Source: Martelella endophytica
Lineage (GTDB): Bacteria; Pseudomonadota; Alphaproteobacteria; Rhizobiales; Rhizobiaceae
Direction: 5' to 3'
Assembly (NCBI RefSeq): GCF_000960975.1
Contig: NZ_CP010803.1
Location: 372,001-436,000 of the forward strand
Length of the DNA stretch: 64,000 nucleotides
The notes beneath the pieces are model-generated. The model was not told where the DNA came from. It saw nothing but the letters and a program-made list of their open reading frames with translations, and did no database searches. Of this stretch, positions 26,230 through 35,810 are shown in pieces. Positions within the stretch are counted from its first letter, which is position 1; each line of letters begins with the position of its first letter. The position numbers and the translations under genes were made by a program.

Positions 26230-27330
26230 ATGACCGAACTCAGCAAAGATCAGGTTCTTGCGAGCCTCCAATCCGTCACGCTTTCCGACGGCACGCCGCT
26301 CGGCCAGAGCGGGCTTGTCTCCGATATCTTCATCGCCGACGGCAAGGCCTATTTCTCGCTCAGCGTTCCAGCCGACAAGGTCGAGGCCTTCGAGCCGGTG
26401 CGGCGCGCCGCCGTTGCCGCCGTCGAGGCTCTGCCGGGCGCAAAACAGGCGCTGGTGACGCTGACTGCCGACAAGCCGGCATCCGAGAAACCGGCGACGA
26501 AATCGAGGCCGACGGGGGAGCAGCAGGCAAAACCCGAAATTCCCGGCATTGGCGCGATCATCGCCGTCGCGTCTGGCAAGGGCGGCGTCGGCAAGTCGAC
26601 GACCTCGGTCAACCTGGCGCTCGGGCTTGCTGCCGAGGGACTGCGCGTCGGCCTGCTCGACGCCGATATCTACGGCCCCTCGATCCCCCGGCTTCTCGGC
26701 CTTTCCGGCAGACCGATGCAGGGGCCCGGCCGCACCATCATGCCGATGGAAAAATACGGCCTCAAGGTGATGTCGATCGGCTTCCTCGTCGACGAAGGCA
26801 CCGCCGTCATCTGGCGCGGGCCGATGGTGCAGTCGGCACTGATGCAGATGCTGCGCGAGGTCGCCTGGGGCGAACTCGACGTGCTCGTCGTCGATATGCC
26901 GCCCGGCACGGGCGACGCCCAGCTGACCATGGCCCAGCAGGTGCCGCTTGCCGGCAGCGTGGTCGTTTCCACACCGCAGGACCTGGCGCTGATCGATGCC
27001 CGCAAGGCGATCGCGATGTTCAACAAGGTCTCAGTGCCGGTGCTTGGCATCGTCGAGAACATGAGCGCCTTCATCTGCCCGGATTGCGGCGCGACCCACC
27101 ATATCTTCGGCCATGGCGGCGCGAAGGCGGAGGCCGAGAAGATCGGCGTGCCCTTCCTCGGCGAAGTGCCGCTCGCCATGGATATCCGCGAGCGCTCGGA
27201 TGCCGGAACCCCGGTGGTCGCCGAATTGCCGGACGGCCCGCACGCCGAAGCCTACCGCGCCATTGCCCGGGCAACGCGCGAGGGCCTTGGCGCCGGCGCC
27301 CGCAAGGGGCCGGCGATCGTGTTCGACTGA
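26230..27330 (+). CDS. mrp: Mrp/ApbC/NBP35-type iron-sulfur carrier ATPase
   Basis: A 366-residue P-loop ATPase. An N-terminal MIP18/DUF59-like domain (about residues 1-80) is followed by a linker and the deviant Walker A SGKGGVGKSTTSVNLA, LLDADIYGPSIP, VDMPPGTGDAQL and the Fe-S ligand pair ENMSAFICPDCGATH (C-x-x-C). It binds and transfers [4Fe-4S] clusters to apo-enzymes. The ATG at 26230 begins the typical MTELSKDQVLASL; a longer frame to 26059 would run through the upstream terminator and is rejected. Its TGA abuts the nagA stop on the other strand. Confidence 0.95.
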   Translation: MTELSKDQVLASLQSVTLSDGTPLGQSGLVSDIFIADGKAYFSLSVPADKVEAFEPVRRAAVAAVEALPGAKQALVTLTADKPASEKPATKSRPTGEQQAKPEIPGIGAIIAVASGKGGVGKSTTSVNLALGLAAEGLRVGLLDADIYGPSIPRLLGLSGRPMQGPGRTIMPMEKYGLKVMSIGFLVDEGTAVIWRGPMVQSALMQMLREVAWGELDVLVVDMPPGTGDAQLTMAQQVPLAGSVVVSTPQDLALIDARKAIAMFNKVSVPVLGIVENMSAFICPDCGATHHIFGHGGAKAEAEKIGVPFLGEVPLAMDIRERSDAGTPVVAELPDGPHAEAYRAIARATREGLGAGARKGPAIVFD

Positions 27331-28473
27331 TCAGGCGGAGAAGGCCAGTTCGCCGCCGATATAGGTCGCCGACAGCGTGAGGTCTTCCGACAGGATCAGG
27401 AAATCGGCGTCGAGGCCGGGGGCAAGCGTGCCCTTGGAGGTGACGCCGACCGCTGCGGCCGGATAGGCGGAGGCCATGCGCAGGGCCTCCTCGAGCGCGA
27501 CGCCGAGCGCCATGCAGTTCTTCAGGCAGGTCAGCATGTCGGTGTCGGCACCGGCAAGTGTGCCGTCTGCGAGTGTCAGTCGGCCGCCCTTGCGATAGAT
27601 GGTGCGGCCATTGAGCTCGAAACTCTGCAGATCCGTGCCGGTGACCGACATGGCGTCGGTGACGAGAAAGATCTTCCCCGGCCCGAGCTTGGCCCTGATC
27701 GCAATCCCCATCGCCGCCCTGTCGACGTGAAAGCCATCGGCTATCAGTCCGGCATTGAGCGCCCCCTCGGAGAGCGCAGCGCCGACGACACCGGGTTCTC
27801 GGTGGGTCAGCGGGCTCATGGCATTGAACAGGTGCGTCACCATGCTGGCGCCGGCCGTCACATATTCGCGCGCCGTCGCATAATCCGTATCGGTGTGGCC
27901 GAGACTGACCGTATAACCGGCGCCGGCAAGCCCCGAGACCTGCGCCCGCTTGACGCTTTCCGGCGCGACGGTGAGCAGGCCGACACCGAAGGCGCCGGCA
28001 TTGTCGATCAGGAAATCGTAATCGGCCGCATCCATCGGCCGGATCAGCGCCGGATCGTGGGTTCCCTTGCGGGCAAGCGACAGATGCGGGCCCTCAAGAT
28101 GCAGGCCGAGAAAGCCGGGAACGCCTGCGTCCTTCGCCGCCCGACCGGCGGCAACCGCGCTGCGCACGACCTCCGGCCTATCAGTGATCAGCGTCGGCAA
28201 CAGCGCCGTGGTGCCGAAGCGCGCCGGCGCCCGGCAGATGGTTTCGAGCCCTTCGAGGCTCGGATCGTTGTTCAGCAGAACGCCGCCACCGCCATTGACC
28301 TGCAGGTCGATGAAACCCGGCACGACAAGCTTTCCCGCCGCGTCGATGATTTCCGCATCATGGGGTGCGCGGCGGGCAATGGCCTCGATACGATCGCCGT
28401 CGACAACCAGGACAAGTCCGTCACGAAACGCCGTCCCATCGAAAATACGTGCGCCGGTAACCGCCTTTTTCAT
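27331..28473 (-). CDS. nagA: N-acetylglucosamine-6-phosphate deacetylase
   Basis: A 380-residue amidohydrolase. Motifs are PGFIDLQVNGGGGVLLNND near residue 55, the metal-ligand HLEGPHLS, GHTDTDY, THLFNAMSPL and the catalytic Asp in LVTDAMS. It removes acetate from GlcNAc-6-phosphate, feeding the SIS protein encoded just upstream. The stop of that gene is one base from this ATG, so they form one operon with the GntR regulator. The substrate could come from chitin or cell-wall recycling. Confidence 0.95.
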   Translation of the reverse strand: MKKAVTGARIFDGTAFRDGLVLVVDGDRIEAIARRAPHDAEIIDAAGKLVVPGFIDLQVNGGGGVLLNNDPSLEGLETICRAPARFGTTALLPTLITDRPEVVRSAVAAGRAAKDAGVPGFLGLHLEGPHLSLARKGTHDPALIRPMDAADYDFLIDNAGAFGVGLLTVAPESVKRAQVSGLAGAGYTVSLGHTDTDYATAREYVTAGASMVTHLFNAMSPLTHREPGVVGAALSEGALNAGLIADGFHVDRAAMGIAIRAKLGPGKIFLVTDAMSVTGTDLQSFELNGRTIYRKGGRLTLADGTLAGADTDMLTCLKNCMALGVALEEALRMASAYPAAAVGVTSKGTLAPGLDADFLILSEDLTLSATYIGGELAFSA

Positions 28474-28474
28474 C

Positions 28475-29503
28475 TCACTCGGTCTCCGTCACCTTGTTGA
28501 GCGCCACCGGCGAATCCGGATTGAAGCCGCGGGCGCGCGACAGGGTTTCGATGAAGCTGTAATAGGGCACGATCAGCGCTAAAGCGTCGGTCAGCGGATG
28601 TCCGGTGGCCACATGCGGCAGCACTTTCGGACCGTGGCCCTTTTCGGAAGACAGGAACACGTCCGCGCCCTTCTCGGCCATGCCGGAAGCCGTCTTGGCG
28701 ATCGAGTCCTCCGCCTTGTCGCGGGCTGCAAAGGCGATCACCGGGAAGCGGGCCTCGACCAGCGAGACCGGGCCGTGCATCACCTCGGCGGAGGAATAGG
28801 CCTCCGCATGAAGCTCGCAGGTTTCCTTGCATTTCAGCGCCGCTTCGCTGGCGATCGCAAAGGCCGGGCCACGGCCGAGAACATAGAGCGACTGCGCATC
28901 GCGCATCGGCTCCATCAGCGCCGACCAGTCGCAGGCGAGCGCCTTTTCAAGATCCTCGGGCAGTTTCGCAAGCGCGGCCTTCAACGAGGCATCGGCCGTC
29001 CATTCGGCGAGAACGGCAAGGCCGGCAACGATCGAGTTCACATAGGATTTGGTGGCGGCGACCGCCTTTTCCGGACCGGCGGCGATGTCGATCGGCTGGT
29101 CGGCGATGTCGGCGAGCGGCGAGGCAATGGTGTTGACCAGCGACAGCGTCAGCGCCCCGCCCTCGCGCGCGGCCTTGCCGAGCGCCACGATATCCGGGCT
29201 CTTGCCCGACTGCGAAACGCAGATCGCAGCGGCCGTCTTCAGTTTCAGCGGCGCCTGATAGATCGAGGCAAGCGAGGGACCGAGGGAGGCGACCGGAACG
29301 CCGGCGGTCAGCTCGATCGCATATTTCAGGAACAGCGCCGCATGATCGGACGAGCCACGGGCGACGGTGACGACCACGGCGGGGTCCTTTGCCGCAAGCG
29401 CCCTGCCCGCGGCTGCGTAGCTCTCGCGGCCCTCGCTCAGAAGCCGCGCGGCGGCTGCCGGTATCTCGTTGATCTCCCGGCGCATATTGGTCAGTTCGTT
29501 CAT
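28475..29503 (-). CDS. SIS-domain glucosamine-6-phosphate deaminase-like protein (NagB-II/AgaS type)
   Basis: A 342-residue protein with two SIS sugar-isomerase domains. The first carries VARGSSDHAALFLKYAIE and CVSQSGKSPDIVALGKAA; the second YVLGRGPAFAIASEAALKCKETC and AEVMHGPVSLVEA. It resembles the isomerase half of GlmS but lacks the glutaminase domain. Next to nagA, the likely reaction is deamination of glucosamine-6-phosphate to fructose-6-phosphate (NagB-II type). It is co-transcribed between the regulator (23-base gap) and nagA (one-base gap). Confidence 0.88.
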   Translation of the reverse strand: MNELTNMRREINEIPAAAARLLSEGRESYAAAGRALAAKDPAVVVTVARGSSDHAALFLKYAIELTAGVPVASLGPSLASIYQAPLKLKTAAAICVSQSGKSPDIVALGKAAREGGALTLSLVNTIASPLADIADQPIDIAAGPEKAVAATKSYVNSIVAGLAVLAEWTADASLKAALAKLPEDLEKALACDWSALMEPMRDAQSLYVLGRGPAFAIASEAALKCKETCELHAEAYSSAEVMHGPVSLVEARFPVIAFAARDKAEDSIAKTASGMAEKGADVFLSSEKGHGPKVLPHVATGHPLTDALALIVPYYSFIETLSRARGFNPDSPVALNKVTETE

Positions 29504-29526
29504 GAAAGCTTCCTCGATACTTGTCT

Positions 29527-30312
29527 TCAGACGGCGTCTTGGTCGGCGACGTAGGCGACGGCGGAGCCAACGCTCTGGAATGTGAGTTCTGCGATGAGGT
29601 CATAGACATCGCTGCGGTAATAGGTTCCGGTCACCTCCACCACGCGTCCTTCGGCATCGAAAGCCGTGCGCAGGATGAAGAGCGCCGGCGCGCCGGGCGA
29701 AACGGCGAGCAGTTCGGCCTGGTGATCGTCGAGCACGCAGGCGGAAATCCTTTCCGTGGCGCGCACCGGGCGTCGGCCGCGTTCGGACAGGACCGAATAG
29801 AGCGAGCCGTTGACCTCCTGCGGCGCATCGAGAACATCCTGCGGCAAGGCGCTGTGTTCGATCGCCATCGGCATGTTGTCGGCGAAGCGGATGCGCGAGA
29901 GCCGCGCGATCTGCGTTCCGGCGGCAATCCCAAGCCGCCGCGCCTCATCATCGCTGGCAGGCATCAGGCCGCGCTCCAGCCACTGCGAGTGCGGCTTCAT
30001 GCCGCGGGCCTGCATGTCTTCGGTGAACGAGCTCAGCCGCTTCAGCGACTGTTCGATGCGCTCGACCGGGCGGGCGACGAAGGTGCCGGCACCCTGGCGA
30101 CGGGTGAGCAGGCCCTCGCGGGTGAGTTCGGCGATCGCGCGCCGGACGGTGACCCGGCTGACACCGGAAGCCTCCGCCAGATCGCGCTCCGGCGGCAACG
30201 CTGCGCCGCGCTCCAGCTTGCCATTCGCCACGGCTTCGGCGATCGCAGCCTTCAGGCGGCGGTAGAGAGGCCCCTCACCCGATACGTCGAGGTTCTCGAA
30301 AATAGTGTGCAT
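29527..30312 (-). CDS. GntR/HutC-family regulator of the amino-sugar operon
   Basis: A 261-residue repressor: an N-terminal winged helix (about residues 10-75, LYRRLKAAIAEAVANGKLERG, then GVSRVTVRRAIAELTREGLLTRRQGAGTFV) and a C-terminal UTRA ligand domain (about residues 95-245). Family members such as NagR/NagQ/DasR sense glucosamine-6-phosphate or GlcNAc-6-phosphate, fitting the downstream SIS and nagA genes. The ATG at 30312 lacks a good ribosome site, so the start is less certain. A spaced ATACCAA repeat lies upstream and may be its operator. Confidence 0.9.
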   Translation of the reverse strand: MHTIFENLDVSGEGPLYRRLKAAIAEAVANGKLERGAALPPERDLAEASGVSRVTVRRAIAELTREGLLTRRQGAGTFVARPVERIEQSLKRLSSFTEDMQARGMKPHSQWLERGLMPASDDEARRLGIAAGTQIARLSRIRFADNMPMAIEHSALPQDVLDAPQEVNGSLYSVLSERGRRPVRATERISACVLDDHQAELLAVSPGAPALFILRTAFDAEGRVVEVTGTYYRSDVYDLIAELTFQSVGSAVAYVADQDAV

Positions 30313-30365
30313 GCAAGACTGTCCGTTTCGATCGTCTGGACCTCCCGAATCCATCCCGTGCGATA

Positions 30366-30383
30366 ATACCAATATGATACCAA
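30366..30383. promoter_or_regulatory. Possible operator: two ATACCAA repeats one helical turn apart
   Basis: ATACCAA occurs at 30366-30372 and again at 30377-30383, eleven bases start to start, 54-71 bases upstream of the GntR-family gene and also upstream of the LysR gene. Direct repeats on the same face of the helix suit cooperative regulator binding. GntR-family sites are usually inverted repeats, so this is tentative. Confidence 0.3.
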
Positions 30384-30493
30384 AGCGCAAGAAAGCTCTG
30401 TTTGTGTCGCGAAAATTTCAAGTTCGGATGCCGAAGCTTGCGGGAACGGCGCGGTCGCGGTCAAATGCGCCGCTTCACGAAAGAGATCGAACC

Positions 30494-31399
30494 ATGCAGC
30501 TTCAGGCCATTGCCTATTTCAACGAACTGGTCCGTTCCCGCTCGATCCGGCAGGCCGCCGAAACGCTCGGCGTCTCGCCGACGGCGGTCAGCCGTCAGCT
30601 GGAGAACCTGGAAGCCTATTTCGGCGCACCGCTCCTGGAACGCGGCGCCCGCGGCATCGTGCTGACGCCTGCCGGACGGCTCTTCGCCGAGCGCTCGACG
30701 GCGATCATGCGCGACCTCGAGACGGCGCGGCAGGTGATCGACGATCTCGGCGGGCTGAGATCCGGCCACGTCTCGGTTCACGTCAACGGCGCGGTGATCA
30801 ATGCCATTCTGGCGCCGGCGCTTGCAGAATTCTACGCGCTGTTCCCAGCGATTTCGATATCCGTCGCGGTCACCTCCGCATCGGCCGCCCTGAATGCGGT
30901 TTCGGCCGGCGAGAGCGATATTGCCGTGACGATGTTCTCGCCGAAGGATGCCCGCGTCGACACGCTGTTTTCGATCGCCGTCAACCACGAACCGGTGATG
31001 GCGCCGGACCATCCGCTTGCCGGCGAAGGCGAGATCACGCTTGCGGCGATCCGCCAGCACGCCATCGCCATGCCCGACCGCAGCTTTTCCATCCGGCGCG
31101 ATTTCGATGACCGCCAGCGCGCCGTCGGGCTCGAGCCGGTCGAGGCGGCGTTCACGACCTCCTCGCTGGAACTGCAGAAGGAATTGGCCCGCCGGGGCAC
31201 GGCGGTGCTCATCCTGCCGGCGATGACGGTGTCCCGAGAGATCGCGGACAACGTGCTGACCGTGAGGCCATTCGAGGAAAGCGCCGAGATTTCAAGCGAC
31301 ATGCGGCTTGTGCGCGCCGAGGGACCGACACCCACCTTTGCCGCCCGCACGCTCGCCGAGTTCCTCGAGGCCTTTCTGCGCGAACATGCACAGCGATAA
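30494..31399 (+). CDS. LysR-family transcriptional regulator
   Basis: A 301-residue LTTR. The N-terminal helix-turn-helix (about residues 5-62) reads AIAYFNELVRSRSIRQAAETLGVSPTAVSRQLENLE; the rest is the substrate-binding domain (SGHVSVHVNGAVINAILAP). It starts at ATG 30494. It is divergent from the amino-sugar operon and convergent with the hydroxyacid dehydrogenase; its targets are unknown, either neighbour being possible. Confidence 0.92.
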   Translation: MQLQAIAYFNELVRSRSIRQAAETLGVSPTAVSRQLENLEAYFGAPLLERGARGIVLTPAGRLFAERSTAIMRDLETARQVIDDLGGLRSGHVSVHVNGAVINAILAPALAEFYALFPAISISVAVTSASAALNAVSAGESDIAVTMFSPKDARVDTLFSIAVNHEPVMAPDHPLAGEGEITLAAIRQHAIAMPDRSFSIRRDFDDRQRAVGLEPVEAAFTTSSLELQKELARRGTAVLILPAMTVSREIADNVLTVRPFEESAEISSDMRLVRAEGPTPTFAARTLAEFLEAFLREHAQR

Positions 31400-31407
31400 G
31401 AGCGGCG

Positions 31408-32415
31408 TCAGTTGCGGCCCGGCAGCACCCGGTTCGGCGGTCGGTGGCCGTCGAAGAAGGTGCGGATGTTGATGATCACCTTGTCGCCCATGTCGATCCG
31501 GCTTTCGAGCGTTGCGGAGCCCATATGCGGCAGCAGCACCGCCTTTCCGGCGTCGGCAAGCTGCAGCAGGCGCGGATTGATGTCCGGCTCGTTCTCGAAG
31601 ACATCGAGGCCGGCACCGGCGATGCGGTCCTCCTCCAGGCAGCGGATCATCGCTTCCTCATCGATGACATCGCCGCGCGAAGTGTTGACGATGTAGGCCT
31701 CGGGCCTCAGCAGCGCCAGGCGACGTGCCGAAATCAGGTGATAGGTTGCCGGCGTAGACGGGCAGTTGACGGAGACGATATCGACGCGGGCGAGCATCTG
31801 GTCGAGGCTGTCCCAGTAGGTCGCCTCCAGCTCCGCCTCGGTCTCCGGGCTGACGCGCTTGCGATTGTGATAGTTGACCGACAGGCCGAAGGCCCGCGCC
31901 CGGCGGGCCACCGCCGTTCCGATCCGCCCCATGCCGACGATACCGATCCGCTTGCCCCAGATGCGGCGGCCGAGCATCCATGTCGGGCTCCAGCCCTGCC
32001 ATTCGCCCGGCCCGGCATTTGCCAGATACCGCGCCCCTTCGGCGAGCCGGCGCGGCACGGCGAGCACCAGCGCCATGGTCATGTCGGCGGTATCCTCGGT
32101 CAGCACGTTGGCCGTGTTGGTGACGGTGATGCCGCGGCGGGCGGCGGCGTCGACATCGACGTGATCGGTTCCGTTTGCGAAGCTTGCGATCAGTTTCAGC
32201 TGCGGCCCGGCAGCCTCGATCAGGCCGGCATCGATGCGGTCCGTCAGGGTCGGCACCAGAACGTCGGCGCGCTGCATGGCGGCGGCGAGCTCGTCGCGCG
32301 AGAGCGGATGGTCATCGCGGTTCAGGTGGGTGTCGAACAGTTCGCCCATCCTCGCCTCCACCGGCGCGGGCAGTTTCCGCGTGACGAAGACGACGGGTTT
32401 TCTGGCATTGGTCAT
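31408..32415 (-). CDS. D-2-hydroxyacid dehydrogenase (glyoxylate/hydroxypyruvate reductase-like)
   Basis: A 335-residue NAD(P)-dependent enzyme. The NAD-binding motif is GIVGMGRIGTAVARRARAFG (about residue 158). The catalytic triad is Arg in NTSRGDVID, Glu in AGLDVFENEPDI and His in LLPHMGSATLE. It is closest in pattern to GyaR-type glyoxylate reductases, which reduce glyoxylate or hydroxypyruvate, but the exact substrate cannot be settled. A full TTAA-N7-TTAACC box lies just upstream of its start codon. Confidence 0.9.
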   Translation of the reverse strand: MTNARKPVVFVTRKLPAPVEARMGELFDTHLNRDDHPLSRDELAAAMQRADVLVPTLTDRIDAGLIEAAGPQLKLIASFANGTDHVDVDAAARRGITVTNTANVLTEDTADMTMALVLAVPRRLAEGARYLANAGPGEWQGWSPTWMLGRRIWGKRIGIVGMGRIGTAVARRARAFGLSVNYHNRKRVSPETEAELEATYWDSLDQMLARVDIVSVNCPSTPATYHLISARRLALLRPEAYIVNTSRGDVIDEEAMIRCLEEDRIAGAGLDVFENEPDINPRLLQLADAGKAVLLPHMGSATLESRIDMGDKVIINIRTFFDGHRPPNRVLPGRN

Positions 32416-32418
32416 CGG

Positions 32419-32433
32419 TTAACAGCTCATTAA
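32419..32433 (-). promoter_or_regulatory. CtrA-type box at the start of the hydroxyacid dehydrogenase gene
   Basis: On the minus strand the sequence reads TTAA-TGAGCTG-TTAACC, an exact match to the TTAA-N7-TTAAC consensus of the cell-cycle regulator CtrA. It ends three bases before the ATG, covering the ribosome-binding position, so if used it would repress that gene or control the divergent SH3 gene. Binding is not demonstrated. Confidence 0.4.
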
Positions 32434-32545
32434 TCATGTCGGGCGATAATGCACATATTGGAGGCTTTTTTCCACCTGAGCGAACGGACGATGGCTCCGG
32501 CCGAAGCGGCGAGGGTGTCAGATGCCGCATTGCAGGAAGGGGTTC

Positions 32546-33076
32546 ATGCGTCGCTTTATCACCATAGTGCTGTCGGCCCTTCTCGTCATCGCCATTCTCA
32601 CACCGGCCGAGGCGCAGAGCGAGCAACGTCGTGGCGCCTCCGGCGCACCGCTGCCGCGCTTCGCCATCATCAAGCCTGACCGGGCGCGCATGCGCGTCGG
32701 CCCCGGCTTCAACTACGCCACAAAATGGATCTACAAGAAGCCCGGCCTGCCGGTCGAGATCACCGAGGAATACAGCGTCTGGCGGCAGGTGCGTGACGCC
32801 GACGGCACCGAAGGCTGGATGCATGTCTCCGTGCTCTCCTCCGTCCGCAACGCCATGGTCGCGCCGTGGCTGCGCACCGACAAGGACGTGCCCTTCCTCG
32901 ACATCAAGGCGCAGCAGGACGATTCGGCCCGCGACGTGGCGACGATCCAGCCAGGCGCCATCGTGTTCATGAAGGACTGCGACGGCACCTGGTGCGAAGT
33001 CGAGACCAGCGGCATTACCGGCTACATGCACCAGAACGATCTGTGGGGCGTCTATCCGGACGAGGTCTTCCGCTGA
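32546..33076 (+). CDS. Secreted protein with bacterial SH3 domains
   Basis: A 176-residue exported protein: signal peptide MRRFITIVLSALLVIAILTPAEA-Q, then two SH3b-like repeats, the first at about residues 45-110 (KPDRARMRVGPGFNYATKWIYKKPG; WRQVRDADGTEGWMHVSVL) and the second at 115-176 (IVFMKDCDGTWCEVE; GYMHQNDLWGVYP). Such proteins bind cell-wall or other periplasmic ligands. AGGAAGGGG precedes the ATG at 32546, which is preferred over 32522. It abuts ubiG tail to tail through a shared TGATCA. Confidence 0.85.
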   Translation: MRRFITIVLSALLVIAILTPAEAQSEQRRGASGAPLPRFAIIKPDRARMRVGPGFNYATKWIYKKPGLPVEITEEYSVWRQVRDADGTEGWMHVSVLSSVRNAMVAPWLRTDKDVPFLDIKAQQDDSARDVATIQPGAIVFMKDCDGTWCEVETSGITGYMHQNDLWGVYPDEVFR

Positions 33077-33832
33077 TCAGGCCGAAGCCGGCGGCTTGGT
33101 TGCCAGCACCATATAGTTGACATCGGTGTCCTTCGAGCGGTTCCAGCTGTCGGTCAGCGGGCTGTAGAACACACCCTGGCGCTCGATCGGCGTCATGCCG
33201 GCGGCGGTGAGCGGCTTCTCGATTTCCTCCGGCCGCACCAGCTTTTCATACTGATGGGTTCCCGGCGGCAGCCAGCGCAGCACCCGCTCGGCTGCGAAGA
33301 TCGCGAGCGCGCCAGCCTTCAGCGTGCGGTTGATCGTGGCGACGAACATCATGCCGCCCGGCCGCACCAGCGAGGCGCAGGTGGTCAGGAAGAAATCGAC
33401 ATCGGCGACGTGCTCGACCACTTCCATGTTGAGCACGATGTCGAAGGTCTCGCCCGCTTCGGCAAGCGATTCTGCTGTAACAGCGCGATAATCGATCTCA
33501 AGCCCGCTTTCGGCGGCATGGGTGGAGGCGATGCCTATGTTCTTTTCTGCGGGGTCGATGCCGGTAACGGTTGCGCCCATGCGCGTCAGCGGCTCGGAAA
33601 GCAGCCCACCGCCACAGCCGACATCAAGTATCCTCAACCCGTCGAGCGGACGCGCGGATTTCTCGTCCCGGTCGAAATGGCTCGACGCCTTTTCGCGGAT
33701 ATAGGCAATGCGCACCGGATTGAACTTGTGCAGCGGCTTGAACTTGCCGCGCGGGTCCCACCACTCGGCCGCCATTTTCGAAAACCACTCGACCTGGCTT
33801 TCGTCGATTGTCGTCTTCGCGGCGTCCGTCAT
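33077..33832 (-). CDS. ubiG: Ubiquinone biosynthesis O-methyltransferase UbiG
   Basis: A 251-residue SAM-dependent methyltransferase that performs both O-methylations of the ubiquinone ring. Motif I is [20 protein letters not shown] (about residue 70), preceded by the UbiG-specific N-terminus [29 protein letters not shown] (quoted in parts) and followed by [13 protein letters not shown] and the C-terminal DVNYMVLA. Length and motifs are standard for the family. Confidence 0.95.
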   Translation of the reverse strand: MTDAAKTTIDESQVEWFSKMAAEWWDPRGKFKPLHKFNPVRIAYIREKASSHFDRDEKSARPLDGLRILDVGCGGGLLSEPLTRMGATVTGIDPAEKNIGIASTHAAESGLEIDYRAVTAESLAEAGETFDIVLNMEVVEHVADVDFFLTTCASLVRPGGMMFVATINRTLKAGALAIFAAERVLRWLPPGTHQYEKLVRPEEIEKPLTAAGMTPIERQGVFYSPLTDSWNRSKDTDVNYMVLATKPPASA

Positions 33833-33910
33833 GGCTCTGTCTCCGGCTGTGATTACCCTTCGGTTATAGGGAGCCGGAGGGCCTGCGGCAAGGGAGAGCT
33901 TTGGCCGCTC

Positions 33911-34816
33911 TCAAGCACCGAGGTGGCGCTCACCGCGCCCTTTTGCCAGCGCGATCTGGTGCTGGCGCTCGCGGAAGCGGGCGCGGTCGGCATCGGAATA
34001 GGCCTCGGCGCAATGCGGGCAGGAAACGCCCTCGTCATAGTCCGCGGAAAGCTTGTCTTCCGGCGTCAGCGGATGCCGGCAGGCATGGCAAAGCGCGTGC
34101 TCGCCTTCCTTCAGCCCGTGCGTCACCGAGACGCGCTCGTCGAAGACGAAGCAGGCGCCGTCCCAGAGGCTCTCCGTTTCCGGCACTTCTTCCAGATACT
34201 TCAGGATACCGCCCTTCAGGTGATAGACCTCGTCAAAGCCCTGTTCCTTCATGAAGGCGGTGGCCTTCTCGCAGCGGATGCCGCCGGTGCAGTACATGGC
34301 GATCTTCGGCTTGTTGCGCAGGCCGGCGTTCTCCGCCACCCAGCGCGGAAATTCGCGGAAGGTTTTCGTATGCGGATCGACGGCACCGCGGAAGGTGCCG
34401 ATCGCGGTCTCGTAGTCGTTGCGGGTATCGATGACGATCGTGTCCGGATCGGAAATCAGCGCATTCCAGTCCTTCGCCTCGACATAGGTGCCGACCGATT
34501 TCAGCGGGTCGATATCCGTAACGCCCATGGTGACGATTTCCTTCTTCAGCCGCACCTTGAGGCGGTTGAAGGGCATTTTCGTGGCCCAGCTTTCCTTGTG
34601 CTCGAGACCGGCAAGTTCCGGGCGGGCGCGCAGGAATGAGAGCACATTGGCAATCCCCTCCGGCGAACCGGCGATGGTGCCGTTAATGCCTTCATGGGCA
34701 AGCAGCAGCGTGCCGCGAATGCCGTTCTCTTCGGCGACCGCCTGGAGCGGCGCGCGAAACGCCTGGTAATCGGTAAAGCGCGCGAAATGATAAAGGGCTG
34801 CGACCAGATACGACAT
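33911..34816 (-). CDS. trhO: tRNA uridine(34) hydroxylase TrhO (rhodanese family)
   Basis: A 301-residue YceA/TrhO protein. After an acylphosphatase-like N-terminal domain, the rhodanese domain (about residues 115-215) shows [11 protein letters not shown] and the active-site loop [14 protein letters not shown]. The C-terminal region has paired cysteines (CHAC and CPHC), a probable zinc knuckle found in many members. TrhO hydroxylates U34 of tRNAs in an oxygen-dependent way to form ho5U. The ATG at 34816 follows an extension that is not conserved-looking. Confidence 0.92.
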   Translation of the reverse strand: MSYLVAALYHFARFTDYQAFRAPLQAVAEENGIRGTLLLAHEGINGTIAGSPEGIANVLSFLRARPELAGLEHKESWATKMPFNRLKVRLKKEIVTMGVTDIDPLKSVGTYVEAKDWNALISDPDTIVIDTRNDYETAIGTFRGAVDPHTKTFREFPRWVAENAGLRNKPKIAMYCTGGIRCEKATAFMKEQGFDEVYHLKGGILKYLEEVPETESLWDGACFVFDERVSVTHGLKEGEHALCHACRHPLTPEDKLSADYDEGVSCPHCAEAYSDADRARFRERQHQIALAKGRGERHLGA

Positions 34817-34898
34817 GGTCTCTCTCCGCGAATTGTGCTGCTTGAGGTTTGGCAGGCCCAATACACGCATTGGCCCTTCTTTGCAATTGCCGGCGGCT

Positions 34899-35810
34899 TC
34901 AGCCCTTCATGCGCTTGCGCCAGAGCGTGCCGAGGATTTCAGCCTCCTCTTCCGCCTCGTCGCCAAACACCTTGCGGGCGGCCTTGATGGCGCGCTTGCG
35001 CAGTTCCTTGCGTTTTCGCGCAGCGAGGACACGGCAGGCTGTCAGGATGTCGGCGCCGATATCGGGTGCATCCGGCCCGTCGAGAAGAGCAATCAGTACC
35101 GACAGGTCGTGTTCGTGGCCGAGCAGGTCGGCAAGCGCCTTGGCCTCGGTGCGCTTGCTTTTCAGCGCCGATGGCCAGGCGGCGGATGCAAGCGCTGTAA
35201 ACATCCAGTAGGTCTGGCTCTTCTTGCGCAATTCATGAAAGTTCTCATCCTCACCTTCGGCCTGCGCCGTCATCAGGGCGACCTGGGCATGCGCAAGCTC
35301 GCGTTTCCAGGCTTTTTCGATGCAATGGCCGGCGGCCTTGGCGCCATCGGCAAAATCAAACTTCTTCACCGCCTCGATCGCGTCCCGGCAGCCGCCGATC
35401 GCATCCTTGACGTGGCTCTTGAGTTCCGCCTCGGAGAGCTCGGAGGCGGCGCGGCGGGCAATAAGGCCGGCCTCGAGCCGGGCAAGCGCCATGTCTGCCT
35501 TCCCGGTCTGCACGCTTTCCCGCAGGTAATCGACGCATTCGATCAGGGCTGTGGCATCGCGGCCCGCCGAAAGCGCACCGGCGAGATCGCGGATGCGGGC
35601 ATTCTCGGCCTTGGCGAAATCCTTCGCCGCCGGACGAACGAGACGATAGAGGCCACGGACGCGCTTGAACTTCTTGCGGGCATCGTGAATTGCCTCGTAC
35701 AGCCCTTTCGGTTTCTTCTTCAGAAGTTCGATGGCATCCTCGAGCTGCGAAACGGCAACCGCCTCAACGGCCTCGTCGAAGGGCTTGTCGGGATCGAGTG
35801 CGAAGGGCAT
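34899..35810 (-). CDS. CHAD-domain protein
   Basis: A 303-residue, Lys/Arg-rich all-helical CHAD protein: [20 protein letters not shown] (the conserved H-x-x-R-x-x-K-x-x-R pattern) near residue 45, and [17 protein letters not shown] in the second half. CHAD domains bind inorganic polyphosphate and often accompany CYTH triphosphatases. Here the start codon directly follows the CYTH stop with no gap, so the two products are made together as separate chains of what is a single YgiF-like polypeptide in E. coli. Confidence 0.9.
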   Translation of the reverse strand: MPFALDPDKPFDEAVEAVAVSQLEDAIELLKKKPKGLYEAIHDARKKFKRVRGLYRLVRPAAKDFAKAENARIRDLAGALSAGRDATALIECVDYLRESVQTGKADMALARLEAGLIARRAASELSEAELKSHVKDAIGGCRDAIEAVKKFDFADGAKAAGHCIEKAWKRELAHAQVALMTAQAEGEDENFHELRKKSQTYWMFTALASAAWPSALKSKRTEAKALADLLGHEHDLSVLIALLDGPDAPDIGADILTACRVLAARKRKELRKRAIKAARKVFGDEAEEEAEILGTLWRKRMKG

